From: Acaryochloris sp. IP29b_bin.148
GTDB taxonomy: Bacteria; Cyanobacteriota; Cyanobacteriia; Thermosynechococcales; Thermosynechococcaceae
NCBI RefSeq assembly: GCF_028285565.1
Contig: NZ_JANQOY010000036.1
Coordinates: forward strand, 1-36,956
Direction of reading: 5' to 3'
Length of the DNA: 36,956 bases
Part shown: one piece after another, positions 1 through 9,325 of the stretch
Position numbering within the stretch: the first letter of the stretch is position 1
Layout: each line of letters begins with the position of its first letter
Made by a program: the position numbers and the translations under genes
The notes under the pieces: model-generated
What the model saw: only the letters and a program-made list of their open reading frames with translations
Database searches by the model: none
Told to the model about the DNA's origin: nothing

Positions 1-2136
1 CTTTTTGCAGATGGCCTCCCGCAACACCGCATTTTTTTCCGGGTCTTCGCGGTATTCCTGAATCAGATCGCGTAAGGCAGCTAGCTCTTTGTAGAGTTCA
101 GCTCGACCATAGGGTGGGACGTTGTGAGAGATCAAAACGCCATAACCTCGACGCTTTGCCAAGATCGACTCCGACGGATTATTAGCCGCGTAGATATAGA
201 GGTTAGGAATATTCCCCAACAGCACATCCGGCCAGGAGTATCCTGTATTCCCCAAGGGACTTCCGGGCAGCCATTCCACGGTGCCATGCATGCCAAAGTG
301 GATCACCCCATCGGCCTGGAAGCCATTTTGTAGCCATTTATAAAAGGCTGCATATTGGGGATGAGGGGTTAAATCCCGCTCAAACATCAGGCGCATGGGG
401 TCACCAGATAAGCCTAAGGGCGGCTGGACGCCAATCCAGACATTCCCCATTTGAATGCCGCCGACGTTGAATTCTTCACCATTGGTTTTAATCCCGGTTC
501 CCGTTAGGGAGTCCCACTGCTTTTCAATCCGATGGGTCAGTAAATATCCCAGCCACCGTTCCAGCTGGCGAACATTGACGGAGGTTGTTCCGGCATGACC
601 GTTCATCTGGGCCGGATCGACTAAGCCGTTATCTGCTTCCCGCACCCAGTTGACGATTTCTTCGCCATCCTCTGGTAAATCCCCCACGTCGTAACCCTGG
701 TCTTTAAGGGATCTGAGCAGGCTTAAGAGAGATTTCGGTACATTTAGCAGCGCAGCCGTTCCAGTCGCCCCATATCCTGGTGGAAATCCATAGAGGAGAA
801 TGGCTAACTTCCTTTCGGCCATGGGTTTCTGGCGGAGGGCAATCCATTGCTTCAACCGTCCAGTGAGGCGATCGACCCGTTCGGGCACAATGTAAATGTC
901 ATTACCAACCAGCCCGCCTAGGGGAATCGTATCAATCGCGCCATCGAGTTCCGGCAAGGCATAGAGCACTACACTTTGCAGACCACCAATCCCTTGGCGC
1001 GTCCAGGAATAAATATCCTGAATCAGCAGAGGTGCAGCTACGAGGTAAGGCACATTCTTGGCGCTGAGGATCTGCTTGGCTACGGCCACTTGCCGTCCTG
1101 CTTCCATCGATCCGGCGGGACCGCCGACGAGGGGGAAACCGATTGTCGAGACAATCGCATCCACTTCAGCCGCCTTCTCAGATAAAGACAGAATTTCTTT
1201 GGTGCCCTGTTGGCGTTGATCCTGTTCGTGGCGGGTGGTCATTAAATCCCGCACGGCCACATGGCCTTCCACCCCGTTAATAAAAATGGGTAAAGGAATG
1301 AGTCCTGCTTCCTCAAACTTACGAATCATTTGGGGAATATAGGGCTGTTTGGTGATGACATGCTTGCGATACAACAGAATCCCCACAACTGGGGGCTGGG
1401 CAAAGTGGATATGTTGGGTTGTGGAGGTTGCGCCCACTTTCCACAGGAAGGGAAGCCGATTAATTTTGTACCAGTCTAGGTAGTCCTGAGGAGAGTCAAA
1501 ATATCCTTCATAGTCTGGATGGAGCAGACCAATATTAGGAGTCTCAATCGGCGGTGGTATTTCCGCATTGAGGGGTAAATTGAGATATTTCTCGGCCAGG
1601 GTCCAGCACATAGCAGCCACATTCTCAGGCCCCCCAGCATTCCAGTAGCCATAGATAATCAACCAGTTCCGTAAGTCTTGGACCTTTTTACCGGGAACAT
1701 ACTTGAGCAGTTTAGGACCGACTTTGAGAAAGCTGATATACCCAGCTAGTTTGTCTTCTTCTTTACCGCTGCCAAATTTATCCAGGATGTATTTGACGGG
1801 CTTGGGCATCCCTTTGGGCTTCTCGCCAATGACAAACTTGCCGAGCTGGGTGAGGCTCATCAGTTCTAGTGCCGATTCAAACACCAACCGAATGGGAATA
1901 TCCTGCACCCGCTCCCGCAACCACAGCACTTGGTCGTAGTCGAAGACTAAGCTGCTAAAGAAAACATCCGCTCCTTGCAAGGCAGCCGTGACGGCTTCTG
2001 GGTCGGAATTGATGTCGCGATCGCTAAAGATCCGAACCTCCAAACCCGGACAGCGAGCTTGGGCCAGCTCAGCAGCTCTGATATATAAGTCGATATTAAA
2101 GGATTCAAATCCCGCAATCAGAACAATCCGTGCCAT
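1..2136 (-). CDS. ChlH/BchH-like magnesium chelatase large subunit (3' part outside window)
   Basis: The minus-strand frame is open from an ATG at 2136 to the left edge, giving 712 residues. The family is about 1200-1350 residues long, so the C-terminal part lies outside the window. The protein starts MARIVLIAGFESFNIDLYIR and contains family-typical stretches such as LLYGFPPGYGATGTAALLN and FGMHGTVEWLPG. ChlH binds protoporphyrin IX and, with ChlI and ChlD, inserts Mg2+ in chlorophyll synthesis; CobN homologues insert cobalt in cobalamin synthesis. The N-terminus does not look like the main cyanobacterial ChlH, which as I recall starts near MFTxVKSTIR, so this may be a second ChlH-type paralogue. 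No strong Shine-Dalgarno precedes the ATG. Membership of the chelatase H/CobN family is nearly certain; the metal and substrate are inferred. Confidence 0.88.
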   Translation of the reverse strand, partial: MARIVLIAGFESFNIDLYIRAAELAQARCPGLEVRIFSDRDINSDPEAVTAALQGADVFFSSLVFDYDQVLWLRERVQDIPIRLVFESALELMSLTQLGKFVIGEKPKGMPKPVKYILDKFGSGKEEDKLAGYISFLKVGPKLLKYVPGKKVQDLRNWLIIYGYWNAGGPENVAAMCWTLAEKYLNLPLNAEIPPPIETPNIGLLHPDYEGYFDSPQDYLDWYKINRLPFLWKVGATSTTQHIHFAQPPVVGILLYRKHVITKQPYIPQMIRKFEEAGLIPLPIFINGVEGHVAVRDLMTTRHEQDQRQQGTKEILSLSEKAAEVDAIVSTIGFPLVGGPAGSMEAGRQVAVAKQILSAKNVPYLVAAPLLIQDIYSWTRQGIGGLQSVVLYALPELDGAIDTIPLGGLVGNDIYIVPERVDRLTGRLKQWIALRQKPMAERKLAILLYGFPPGYGATGTAALLNVPKSLLSLLRSLKDQGYDVGDLPEDGEEIVNWVREADNGLVDPAQMNGHAGTTSVNVRQLERWLGYLLTHRIEKQWDSLTGTGIKTNGEEFNVGGIQMGNVWIGVQPPLGLSGDPMRLMFERDLTPHPQYAAFYKWLQNGFQADGVIHFGMHGTVEWLPGSPLGNTGYSWPDVLLGNIPNLYIYAANNPSESILAKRRGYGVLISHNVPPYGRAELYKELAALRDLIQEYREDPEKNAVLREAICKK

Positions 2137-2230
2137 CGGTGCAGCCTAAAATTGGTTGAGGTCTCTTCCTAAATCTTAATGATCTTTCAGAGATAGATTC
2201 AAACTTATTCAAACAAATCTACGTTTGACG

Positions 2231-2653
2231 ATGCAATATCCAGTTGTGATTCATAAAGATGCTGTTAGTGCCTATGGGGTAACTGTTCCCGATCTGCCTG
2301 GATGCTTTTCGGCTGGAGATACGATGGACGAAACCATGACCAACGTGGTTGAAGCCATTGAATGTCATGTTGAGGGGTTACTGCTGGAGGGGGAGGATAT
2401 TCCCCTTCCACAGCCGATGGATATTCACTACGGTAATGCTGACTATAAGGAGGGGATTTGGGGTGTCGTGTCGATTGATCTCTCCAAACTTTCGGGCAAA
2501 GCCAAACGGATCAATATCACTATCCCTGAACGGATTTTAAATAAAATTGATACCCAGGTTGCCGAAAGTGGCAGTAATCGATCCAGCTATCTTGTGAACG
2601 CTGCCTTGGAATATATGCGCAACGATCTGGTCCCTACAAAGTCAGAACGTTAA
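2231..2653 (+). CDS. HicB-like antitoxin with ribbon-helix-helix C-terminus, no HicA partner seen
   Basis: This protein of 140 residues begins MQYPVVIHKD and continues SAYGVTVPDLPGCFSAGDT, the HicB partial-RNase-H-like fold. Its C-terminus, KRINITIPERILNKID followed by a helix with SNRSSYLVNAALEYM, is a ribbon-helix-helix DNA-binding domain. HicB proteins neutralise the HicA mRNA interferase and repress their own operon. The ATG at 2231 is preferred over a TTG two codons upstream because it matches the usual HicB start. Only 94 bp separate it from the divergent chelatase gene, which is too little for a hicA upstream, and the downstream gene is on the other strand, so no adjacent toxin exists. 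Its stop overlaps the stop of the convergent gene. It may act as an orphan antitoxin or repressor (inference). Confidence 0.85.
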   Translation: MQYPVVIHKDAVSAYGVTVPDLPGCFSAGDTMDETMTNVVEAIECHVEGLLLEGEDIPLPQPMDIHYGNADYKEGIWGVVSIDLSKLSGKAKRINITIPERILNKIDTQVAESGSNRSSYLVNAALEYMRNDLVPTKSER

Positions 2654-3114
2654 AGGAGCAAACCAGCCGGGCCGAGTAGTATGGCAATGGCAACCCCCAG
2701 AATTGAACCAACTATCACTTGCACAGGGGTATGGCCCAGAAGTTCTTTGAGGCGGTCTTCATTGAATTCGGGATGCTCTTGAAACATTTCATCCACAATT
2801 TGATTGAGGACCTTGGCTTGCTTACCCGCTGCCTGGCGCACACCAGCAGCATCGTACATAACGATGATGGCAAAGACGGTTGCGATCGCAAACTCAGTAC
2901 TATCCCATCCCTGGACTTGCCCCACACAGGTCGCCAAGGTTGTCACCGAGGCCGAATGGGAACTGGGCATGCCTCCCGTTTCCACCAACACTCGGAAATT
3001 GATTTTGCCATTTTGAATCAGATCAATAATGATCTTGAGACCTTGAGCAATTAAACTCGCCGCAAGGGAAACCAGCAAGACCTGGTTGTTGAGAATATTG
3101 CCAAAATCCTGCAT
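2650..3114 (-). CDS. Divergent PAP2 family membrane protein (DUF212, YuiD-like)
   Basis: The product has 154 residues with hydrophobic segments at about 10-30, 75-95 and 133-153. The stretch VETGGMPSSHSASVTTLAT around residues 44-62 carries the PSSHSA motif of PAP2-type acid phosphatases, and the size and the DAAGVRQAAGKQA stretch fit the divergent PAP2/DUF212 group typified by Bacillus YuiD. A lipid- or isoprenoid-phosphate phosphatase role is plausible but unproven for this group. It lies 41 bp downstream of crtE on the same strand, so co-transcription is likely, and a role in prenyl-diphosphate metabolism is a reasonable inference. The TAA stop overlaps the stop of the convergent HicB gene. 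Confidence 0.85.
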   Translation of the reverse strand: MQDFGNILNNQVLLVSLAASLIAQGLKIIIDLIQNGKINFRVLVETGGMPSSHSASVTTLATCVGQVQGWDSTEFAIATVFAIIVMYDAAGVRQAAGKQAKVLNQIVDEMFQEHPEFNEDRLKELLGHTPVQVIVGSILGVAIAILLGPAGLLL

Positions 3115-3155
3115 ATCTATTGTCGAAACTTGAACCAGGAGAGCATTGACAGCAT

Positions 3156-4106
3156 CTAAGATTGGCGAGACGTAATGAAATCAGCGAGGGCCTGTAACGG
3201 GGCTGACTGCTCTCCGTAAACCGCTAACTCTGCTTTCGCTTCTTCGATTAAATGTTGGGCTTGTCGCTTAGACTCTGGAATACCCCACAGACTGGGATAA
3301 GTCGCCTTTTGGGCCGCCACATCCTTACCGGCAGTTTTGCCCAGCTTTTCGCTAGTGGCTGTCACATCCAACACATCATCAATAATTTGGAAGGCCAGCC
3401 CGATATTACGCGCAAATTTAGAGCACCGGTCCAAGAGGTCTTGATTCGCCCCTGCCAACTCAGCCCCCGATAACACCGACGCTTCTAGCAATGCTCCGGT
3501 TTTATGGGCATGGATAAAATTCAAGGTCGAGAGGGTCACATCTTCTGCACCTTCCGACTCCAGATCAACGACCTGACCACCCACTAACCCCGTTGCGGCC
3601 ACTGCATGACCCAGGCGAGCAACAACTTTCAGCACCTGTTCAGGGGGAACCTGTTGGGTCTGAATCGCTACATGCTCATAGGCATAGGCCAATAGGCCAT
3701 CGCCAGCCAGAATAGCGATATCTTCCCCATATATTTTGTGGTTGGTGGGCTTACCTCGGCGGAAATCGTCATTGTCCATGGCGGGTAAATCGTCATGAAT
3801 CAAGGACATCGTATGGATCATTTCTAGGGCACAGGCCGTGGGCATTGCCATCTCAATGGTGCCGCCAGCCAGTTCACAAGCCGCCAAGCACAAAATCGGG
3901 CGAAGGCGCTTCCCTCCCGCCATTAGGGAGTAGCGCATAGCCTCATAAATTTTTTCGGGGTAGACCACGGGAATGGAAGCATCTAAAGCGGCCTCTACAA
4001 GTGTTTGCCGCTGAGAGAGATAGTCTACAAGGTTAAAATTAGCAGGGGTTGAATCAGACAAATCTTGAGTGGAGGAAGTTTTCTGAGGGTTTTCAGCGGA
4101 TATCAT
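3156..4106 (-). CDS. crtE: Geranylgeranyl diphosphate synthase
   Basis: This 316-residue protein is a trans-type polyprenyl synthase. The first aspartate-rich motif DDLPAMD is at residues 105-111 and the second, DDVLD, at 243-247. The GGKRLRP motif at 64-70 binds the isopentenyl diphosphate. These enzymes condense IPP with allylic diphosphates to give GGPP for carotenoids, the chlorophyll phytyl tail and quinones. The length and the close match to the cyanobacterial CrtE pattern make GGPP the likely product, though FPP synthases share the fold. The gene lies 113 bp downstream of folD and 41 bp upstream of the PAP2-like gene, all on the minus strand, suggesting an operon. Confidence 0.95.
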   Translation of the reverse strand: MISAENPQKTSSTQDLSDSTPANFNLVDYLSQRQTLVEAALDASIPVVYPEKIYEAMRYSLMAGGKRLRPILCLAACELAGGTIEMAMPTACALEMIHTMSLIHDDLPAMDNDDFRRGKPTNHKIYGEDIAILAGDGLLAYAYEHVAIQTQQVPPEQVLKVVARLGHAVAATGLVGGQVVDLESEGAEDVTLSTLNFIHAHKTGALLEASVLSGAELAGANQDLLDRCSKFARNIGLAFQIIDDVLDVTATSEKLGKTAGKDVAAQKATYPSLWGIPESKRQAQHLIEEAKAELAVYGEQSAPLQALADFITSRQS

Positions 4107-4219
4107 CCTGGTGATCCTTCGTGATCTTTGACGATGGCATGGTCACCCTAAGTTGGGCAAAAAAAGCCCTTAAGTTGTCGAAAGCAGTGATTCGGTGCGA
4201 TCTCAACAATCAGGCCAGT

Positions 4220-5107
4220 TCAACTATTGTATGATGCTTTGTGCCGTTGCCTATAACTCCACACCGTATTCCCTAAAAGCATAGACACGGTCATCGGACC
4301 CACGCCCCCGGGGACAGGCGTAATCAACGAACTATGGGGCTGAACGGAGGTAAAATCCACATCCCCAACCAATCGGGCTTTTCCCTCAACTTCTTTGCGG
4401 TTAATCCCCACATCAATCACCACAGCCCCCGGTTTAACCATCTCCGCCGTAATCAGTCCCGGCTGACCCACAGCAGTGACCAATACATCTGCAGTACGTG
4501 TCACAGCAGCTAAATCAGGGGTACAAGAATGGGCCATCGTCACCGTAGCATTGGCGGCAAGCAGCATCAAAGAGACGGGTTTACCCACCAAAATACTACG
4601 ACCAATAACAACGGCATGCTTGCCTTGAAGCTCAACATCATAGGCAGCTAGCAATCGCATCACTCCAGCGGGAGTGCAGCTACGCAACCCAGACTCTCCC
4701 CGGACCAGACGTCCCAAATTCAGTGGATGCAGTCCATCCACATCTTTATTCGGATCAATTTCGTAGAGTAAGGCTGTGGCGTCTAAGTGAGGGGGCAAGG
4801 GCAACTGCACTAGAATGCCATCGACTTGAGGATTGGCATTTAGGTCATGGATGGTTTGCTTCACCTCGTCAAACGTGACCTCTGTCGGGAAATGATGACC
4901 AAAGGACGCAATTCCAACCCGTTCACAGGCTCGTTCTTTATTGCGAACATAGGCTGCACTCGCTGGGTTATCCCCCACCATCAGCACTGCCAATCCCGGT
5001 GGACGCCCTATCTCTGCGTGTAGGGTTTGGATTTGGGTGGTCAGCTCTTCCTGAATTTGCAGGGCCAGTCGTTTGCCATCAAGCAGATTGGAAGACTCAG
5101 CAGGCAT
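4220..5107 (-). CDS. folD: Methylenetetrahydrofolate dehydrogenase/cyclohydrolase
   Basis: This 295-residue protein is the bifunctional enzyme that interconverts 5,10-methylene-, methenyl- and 10-formyl-tetrahydrofolate in the cytosol, supplying one-carbon units for purines and fMet. Diagnostic stretches are [14 protein letters not shown] with the catalytic lysine, [27 protein letters not shown], and the C-terminal [16 protein letters not shown]. The NADP-binding loop reads [12 protein letters not shown], where the usual family sequence is GRSNIVGKP, so an Asn is replaced by Ile. That is an unusual but tolerated-looking position. The ATG at 5107 has an AGGA-type ribosome binding site a few bases upstream. 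It is probably the first gene of the folD-crtE-PAP2 cluster. Confidence 0.96.
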   Translation of the reverse strand: MPAESSNLLDGKRLALQIQEELTTQIQTLHAEIGRPPGLAVLMVGDNPASAAYVRNKERACERVGIASFGHHFPTEVTFDEVKQTIHDLNANPQVDGILVQLPLPPHLDATALLYEIDPNKDVDGLHPLNLGRLVRGESGLRSCTPAGVMRLLAAYDVELQGKHAVVIGRSILVGKPVSLMLLAANATVTMAHSCTPDLAAVTRTADVLVTAVGQPGLITAEMVKPGAVVIDVGINRKEVEGKARLVGDVDFTSVQPHSSLITPVPGGVGPMTVSMLLGNTVWSYRQRHKASYNS

Positions 5108-5242
5108 CGGTAACGTCCTTCTGATTGGGGTAAAAGTGCTTTTTGATTGTATCGGCTTCCTTTAGAATTCGGGATAGTCTTAACCTAAGGGTCAATGTTT
5201 AATTTAGATTGACCGTTTGCATTCAGGAAATTGTCCTCAACC

Positions 5243-5467
5243 ATGTCTGACTCCATTGATGTTGGCGATCGCATTCGCATCGTCTCCCTCCCCCCCTATG
5301 TCAAAACAGCAGAACCGATGCCCATGCTCCGACCTCCGGATGTCATTCGTGTCGGTGAAGAAGGCACGGTCCTCAGCCGAGAACCCGGGGATTACTGGAG
5401 TGTGCGCATGGAGAATGGCGCTTATTTACTCAGCAGTCAATATTTAGAGAAAGTAGACGCCGACTAG
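5243..5467 (+). CDS. sipA: SipA, NblS-interacting small protein (DUF3148)
   Basis: A protein of 74 residues starting MSDSIDVGDRIRIVSLPPYV and containing the characteristic KTAEPMPMLRPPDV and EEGTVLSREPGDYW stretches. In cyanobacteria this family (SipA) is an SH3-like small protein that binds the sensor histidine kinase NblS/Hik33 and modulates high-light and stress signalling; that role comes from work in other species. The ATG at 5243 is chosen over an in-frame TTG at 5231 because an AGGA element at 5225-5228 lies at a usable distance only from the ATG. The TAG stop overlaps the stop of the convergent M16 gene within a CTAG palindrome. No kinase gene is nearby. Confidence 0.85.
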   Translation: MSDSIDVGDRIRIVSLPPYVKTAEPMPMLRPPDVIRVGEEGTVLSREPGDYWSVRMENGAYLLSSQYLEKVDAD

Positions 5468-6783
5468 GAAGGTGTCAACCACGGCTGCACCGCAGATGCT
5501 GAACCGACTAGGGAAATATGGGAGGGGTGCAGATGCTGACAAGCAGCTTGGTAAACGGTTTCAGCCTGCAACCGCTCAATCTGCTGAGGGAAGGTCTGAT
5601 CGTAGTGGATGCCTAGTCCTAGAGCTTCATACCAGCCCATGAGGTGGGCGAGTTGGGCATTACTTTGCTTACCCAAAACATATTGACCGAGGAGTTTACT
5701 TTTGGTTGTTGCCAGTTCTTCATCAGAGAGGGGTTGCTGACAAAGGCGATCGATTTCAGCTTGGAGTTTTGAGAGTGCGATCGCAGTATTCTCCGCAGCA
5801 GTCCCCAAATACACGACAAAATGCGAAGGCCCGAGGCGAGTCGGATAGAACCCCGACACCTCATAGGCCAGTCCCTGCTTCTCCCGCAGTTCCACAAATA
5901 AACGACTAGACAGGCCATTACACAGGTAGGTGTACAGCAACTTCAGTGCTGCATAGTCCGGCTCCTGTACCGAAGGGGCTAAATGGCCCAACATGACAAT
6001 ACTCTGCTGGGTGGGTTGAGGGGTAACCGACAGATTGGATTCCGTACTTAAGGAGGACTGCGATGCTGACTGTAAAGCTGGTGGCAACTGCTGCTCAGGC
6101 GCAGGCCAATCTCCAAACACCTGTTGGCAATACGCCACTGCCTCAGCCGCCTTTAAATGACCCGATAGGCTAATCACCATATTGTCAGGCCGAAAATAGG
6201 TCTGATGGTACTGATGGAGATCGGTGGGCTGAAGTTGAGCAATCTGGTCAGGATCGCCAGGCCCTGTTTGGGTATAGGGATGTCCTGGGGGAAAAAGGGA
6301 CTGCCGCAATCCCTTCAGCGCTAGGGTAAAGGGCTGCTCTTGCTGAGAACGAATGGACTGCAACGCCAACCGCTTTTCCAACTCCACCTCCGACTCGGGG
6401 AAAGAGGGCGTTCGAAGTAACTCAGCCGCCAGGGTCAAGATATCCAAGAAGTCTTCAGAAACGGTTTTCAGACTCAGTAAAAAATAGTCCGGTGCGCGTT
6501 CTACCCCTAAACTGGCTCCCACTGATTCCACCTGCTCCGCAATTTCCGCAGAAGAGCATCGATGCGTGCCTTTGGTCAGAGTTGCTGCCACCAAATAGGC
6601 TAATCCAGACTGGTTCACGGGTTCGCGAGTACTGCCAGCCCCAACAAAGATGCGAGCCGCAACAATATCGGCAATGGGGTTTTCGGTCACTAAAACCACC
6701 AGCCCATTGGCTAACTCAAATTTCTGACAGAGCAGACCGGACGTAACAGGCACCGAAGTCAATGGAGAGGGAAGAGACAGCAT
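5464..6783 (-). CDS. M16-family peptidase-like protein, zinc site lost
   Basis: This 439-residue protein has the two-domain M16B fold. Where the active partner reads LAHVLEH, this one reads LAYLVAA (residues 61-67), so both histidines and the glutamate of HxxEH are replaced. The C-terminal half keeps EKQGLAYEVSGFYPTR, which resembles the Arg/Tyr-containing region of non-catalytic M16B subunits. In bacteria such subunits pair with an active one to form a heterodimer that degrades or processes peptides. It lies directly downstream of the active M16 gene with a gap of 10 bp, so the two are almost certainly co-expressed. Substrate unknown. Its TAG overlaps the sipA stop. Confidence 0.9.
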   Translation of the reverse strand: MLSLPSPLTSVPVTSGLLCQKFELANGLVVLVTENPIADIVAARIFVGAGSTREPVNQSGLAYLVAATLTKGTHRCSSAEIAEQVESVGASLGVERAPDYFLLSLKTVSEDFLDILTLAAELLRTPSFPESEVELEKRLALQSIRSQQEQPFTLALKGLRQSLFPPGHPYTQTGPGDPDQIAQLQPTDLHQYHQTYFRPDNMVISLSGHLKAAEAVAYCQQVFGDWPAPEQQLPPALQSASQSSLSTESNLSVTPQPTQQSIVMLGHLAPSVQEPDYAALKLLYTYLCNGLSSRLFVELREKQGLAYEVSGFYPTRLGPSHFVVYLGTAAENTAIALSKLQAEIDRLCQQPLSDEELATTKSKLLGQYVLGKQSNAQLAHLMGWYEALGLGIHYDQTFPQQIERLQAETVYQAACQHLHPSHISLVGSASAVQPWLTPS

Positions 6784-6793
6784 TCAGAACAGA

Positions 6794-8104
6794 TTAAAAA
6801 GAGCAAGGTTGCAAAGTCGTGATGGCGTAGTGAGTTGGGGACAGGTACTGTTGAACCAGATGTTGCAAGTGTTGAGGTTCAAGGGCCTGAATCAGCTGGG
6901 GATAAGCCAAGGCTTGTTCCAATTCGCCCAATATACTGTAATACCCGTATAATCCAGCCAACTGGTTGACCATTTCCGTACCAAACGTAAAGTCATTGAC
7001 GACCAACTGTTGGCACCGATGCAGCTCTGCCTCAGAAATACAGGATTCACTTAGCTGATAGACATGCTCTCGAATTACCGTTTCCACCACCTCTAGATAC
7101 TGGGGATCTAACCAAGCGGAGATAGTGAAGTAGCCCCCTTCTCGCTGGAGGAAGAATTCACTATGAACATCATGAGCCCAACCCCGTTGTTCCAATAAAT
7201 CGGCCACCAATCGGGAGGTGCGTCCGCCAGTCAGTAGCACCGACAATAGATCCAATCCATATCCCTGCCCAGACGCGTTTGCGTTAGGTCCCAACCAAGC
7301 CATGGTCAACCGTGCTTGGTCAATGCCAGGGGTTTCCATGGCATGGCAACTACGGTGGCTCAAAGGTGTCAGGGACCTGAGGGGCGGTAACGGTTCCCGC
7401 CCCGAAAGGGCTGGAGGCCAATCACAATGTTTCTGGACTAAATCGATCGCTTGTTCATGGGGCAGATCGCCCACCAGGACGATCGTCATATTTTCCGGCT
7501 GATAGAGCTGATGGTGAAAATCTCGCGTATGGGCAGCAGACAGCAGGGGAGGGAGTTCGGCAAAACCCAGCACTGGACGACCATAGGGATGGTGAGGGAA
7601 TAACAATTGACGAGCAGATTGATAGACCACCCAGTCGGGATTATCGTAAGCCTGATCGATTTCGGCACAGATAATGTCCTGCTCTTGCCTAAATGCTGCT
7701 TCAGGAATCGCTGCATGGATCAGGAGGTTCACAAATGGGGCAAAGCAGGCTTCTAGCTGCTCGGCTAGAGTAACGATGTAGAAGTGGGCATAGTCATACC
7801 CCGTAGCCGCATTAACGATGCCCCCTTGTCGCTCTAGCAACCGATCCAACTGCTGGGGAGCAACCGTTTCAGATCCCTTGAAAATCATATGCTCTAAAAC
7901 ATGCGCTAATCCCGGCACAGCTTCAGGCTCTGAGGTTACCCCGGCATTTACCCAAATATCCACAGCGACCACTGGGACTAAGGGAATGTATTGGTGTAGA
8001 ACGGTTAATCCATTCTCTAAGCGGGTTTGATTGACGGGATAAGCTTGAGCTGCCCCAGCCTGGGCAGGATCTCGACTCTCAAAAGGATTGTGATGAAACC
8101 ACAT
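6794..8104 (-). CDS. M16-family zinc metallopeptidase, catalytic subunit
   Basis: A protein of 436 residues counted from the ATG at 8104; an in-frame TTG codon directly precedes it. It has the inverted zinc motif HVLEH at residues 68-72 and a downstream glutamate at 148 in ICAEIDQAYDNP, giving the classic HxxEH-X(about 76)-E arrangement of M16B peptidases (pitrilysin/processing-peptidase family). The next gene encodes a partner without the metal site, the usual two-component M16B layout. Peptide degradation or processing is expected; the substrate and the cell compartment cannot be told, and no clear signal peptide is visible. The divergent thrB starts 222 bp away. Confidence 0.93.
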   Translation of the reverse strand: MWFHHNPFESRDPAQAGAAQAYPVNQTRLENGLTVLHQYIPLVPVVAVDIWVNAGVTSEPEAVPGLAHVLEHMIFKGSETVAPQQLDRLLERQGGIVNAATGYDYAHFYIVTLAEQLEACFAPFVNLLIHAAIPEAAFRQEQDIICAEIDQAYDNPDWVVYQSARQLLFPHHPYGRPVLGFAELPPLLSAAHTRDFHHQLYQPENMTIVLVGDLPHEQAIDLVQKHCDWPPALSGREPLPPLRSLTPLSHRSCHAMETPGIDQARLTMAWLGPNANASGQGYGLDLLSVLLTGGRTSRLVADLLEQRGWAHDVHSEFFLQREGGYFTISAWLDPQYLEVVETVIREHVYQLSESCISEAELHRCQQLVVNDFTFGTEMVNQLAGLYGYYSILGELEQALAYPQLIQALEPQHLQHLVQQYLSPTHYAITTLQPCSF

Positions 8105-8326
8105 CAACCAGGGTTAGGGTATGGGGGACAAGGAAATAAATGTTTTAAAGTTCTGCGTTGATTAACGAGGTTTTATCAGCAATACCAAACTGGAGAAGAA
8201 AACAATCTGCTCGCCGTTCCAGTACGATTTTGTGAGAGGTTACTATATACCCCTAGTCTACAAGACGGCAGGGAATCCTGTTCCTCAGACTCTCTCTGTC
8301 TTTCCATCTTCCCGACGCTTCCACCC

Positions 8327-9262
8327 ATGTCGAATACTCAAACATTAACGATTCAGGTTCCCGCGACAACTGCCAATATTGGTCCAGGCTTCGACTGCTT
8401 AGGAGCAGCTCTCTCCCTCCACAATCGCTTTCAATTTACGCTGCTTCCCGATCCCTCTGCATCACCCCTAATCCAGGCCACAGGACAGGGGGCGGATCAA
8501 CTGCCGACGGATGATCAAAATCTGGTTTATCGAGCATTTGCAGCAACATATCAACATCTCGGCCAAACGCCTCCTCCCATCAAAATCGATATCCATTTAG
8601 ATATTCCCCAGGCTAGAGGGTTAGGCAGTTCAGCCACAGCGATTATTGCTGGCCTAATCGGGGCAAATGAACTGGCTCATCAGCCTTTAGACCAATCGGA
8701 ATTATTACAGTTGGCCATTACGCTGGAGGGTCATCCCGATAATGTTGTGCCTGCCATGTTGGGGGGGTGTTGTCTGGCTACCCAGGCCAATGACCAATGG
8801 CAAATCTGTTCGATAGATTGGTCCCCTGAGGTGGTCCCTGTCGTTGCTATCCCCGATTTTGAGCTGAAGACGGATCTTGCTCGCAATGCCTTACCCAACA
8901 CCTGTGGGTATGGTGATGCAATCTTTAATATGGCTCATCTCGGCTTTTTGCTCAAAGGGCTAGAACAGGCGGATCCGGCCTTGCTCACAACAGCACTAGA
9001 AGATAAGTTGCATCAACCCTATCGGCTCAAGTTAATTCCTGGGTACAGGGACGTCTACCAAGCGGCTCAAGATGCTGGGGCCTATGGTTTGGTGATCAGT
9101 GGTGCTGGGCCGACGCTTTTAGCCCTGGGAAGTCGTGAATCAGCAGATGCGATCGCACAAACAATTCAGACCCAATGGCAGGCTTCTGGCATTCCCGTAC
9201 AGGCAAAAGTGATGAGTTTAGATCGTTATGGGGCTGTCGTTCAATCAGCGCCAGGGGCTTGA
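8327..9262 (+). CDS. thrB: Homoserine kinase
   Basis: This 311-residue protein is a GHMP-family kinase that phosphorylates L-homoserine to O-phosphohomoserine in threonine synthesis. The N-terminal VPATTANIGPGFDCLGAALS (11-30) and the ATP-binding ARGLGSSATA (96-105) are typical of ThrB, as is GHPDNVVPAMLGG around residue 136. The length is normal. It is transcribed alone, divergent from the M16 pair and convergent with the Wzc-like gene, with only 63 bp between stops. No obvious terminator hairpin is seen there. Confidence 0.95.
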   Translation: MSNTQTLTIQVPATTANIGPGFDCLGAALSLHNRFQFTLLPDPSASPLIQATGQGADQLPTDDQNLVYRAFAATYQHLGQTPPPIKIDIHLDIPQARGLGSSATAIIAGLIGANELAHQPLDQSELLQLAITLEGHPDNVVPAMLGGCCLATQANDQWQICSIDWSPEVVPVVAIPDFELKTDLARNALPNTCGYGDAIFNMAHLGFLLKGLEQADPALLTTALEDKLHQPYRLKLIPGYRDVYQAAQDAGAYGLVISGAGPTLLALGSRESADAIAQTIQTQWQASGIPVQAKVMSLDRYGAVVQSAPGA

Positions 9263-9325
9263 GCAATGACCCAGCTGGCAGTATGAGTTGTTCGATTGAC
9301 AAACGGTTCAATCTTAATTCAGAGA

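Noticed and set aside
2719..3054. Plus-strand frame of 111 codons inside the PAP2-like gene
   Set aside because: It lies opposite a well-supported gene and shows no domain; it is the antisense shadow of that gene.
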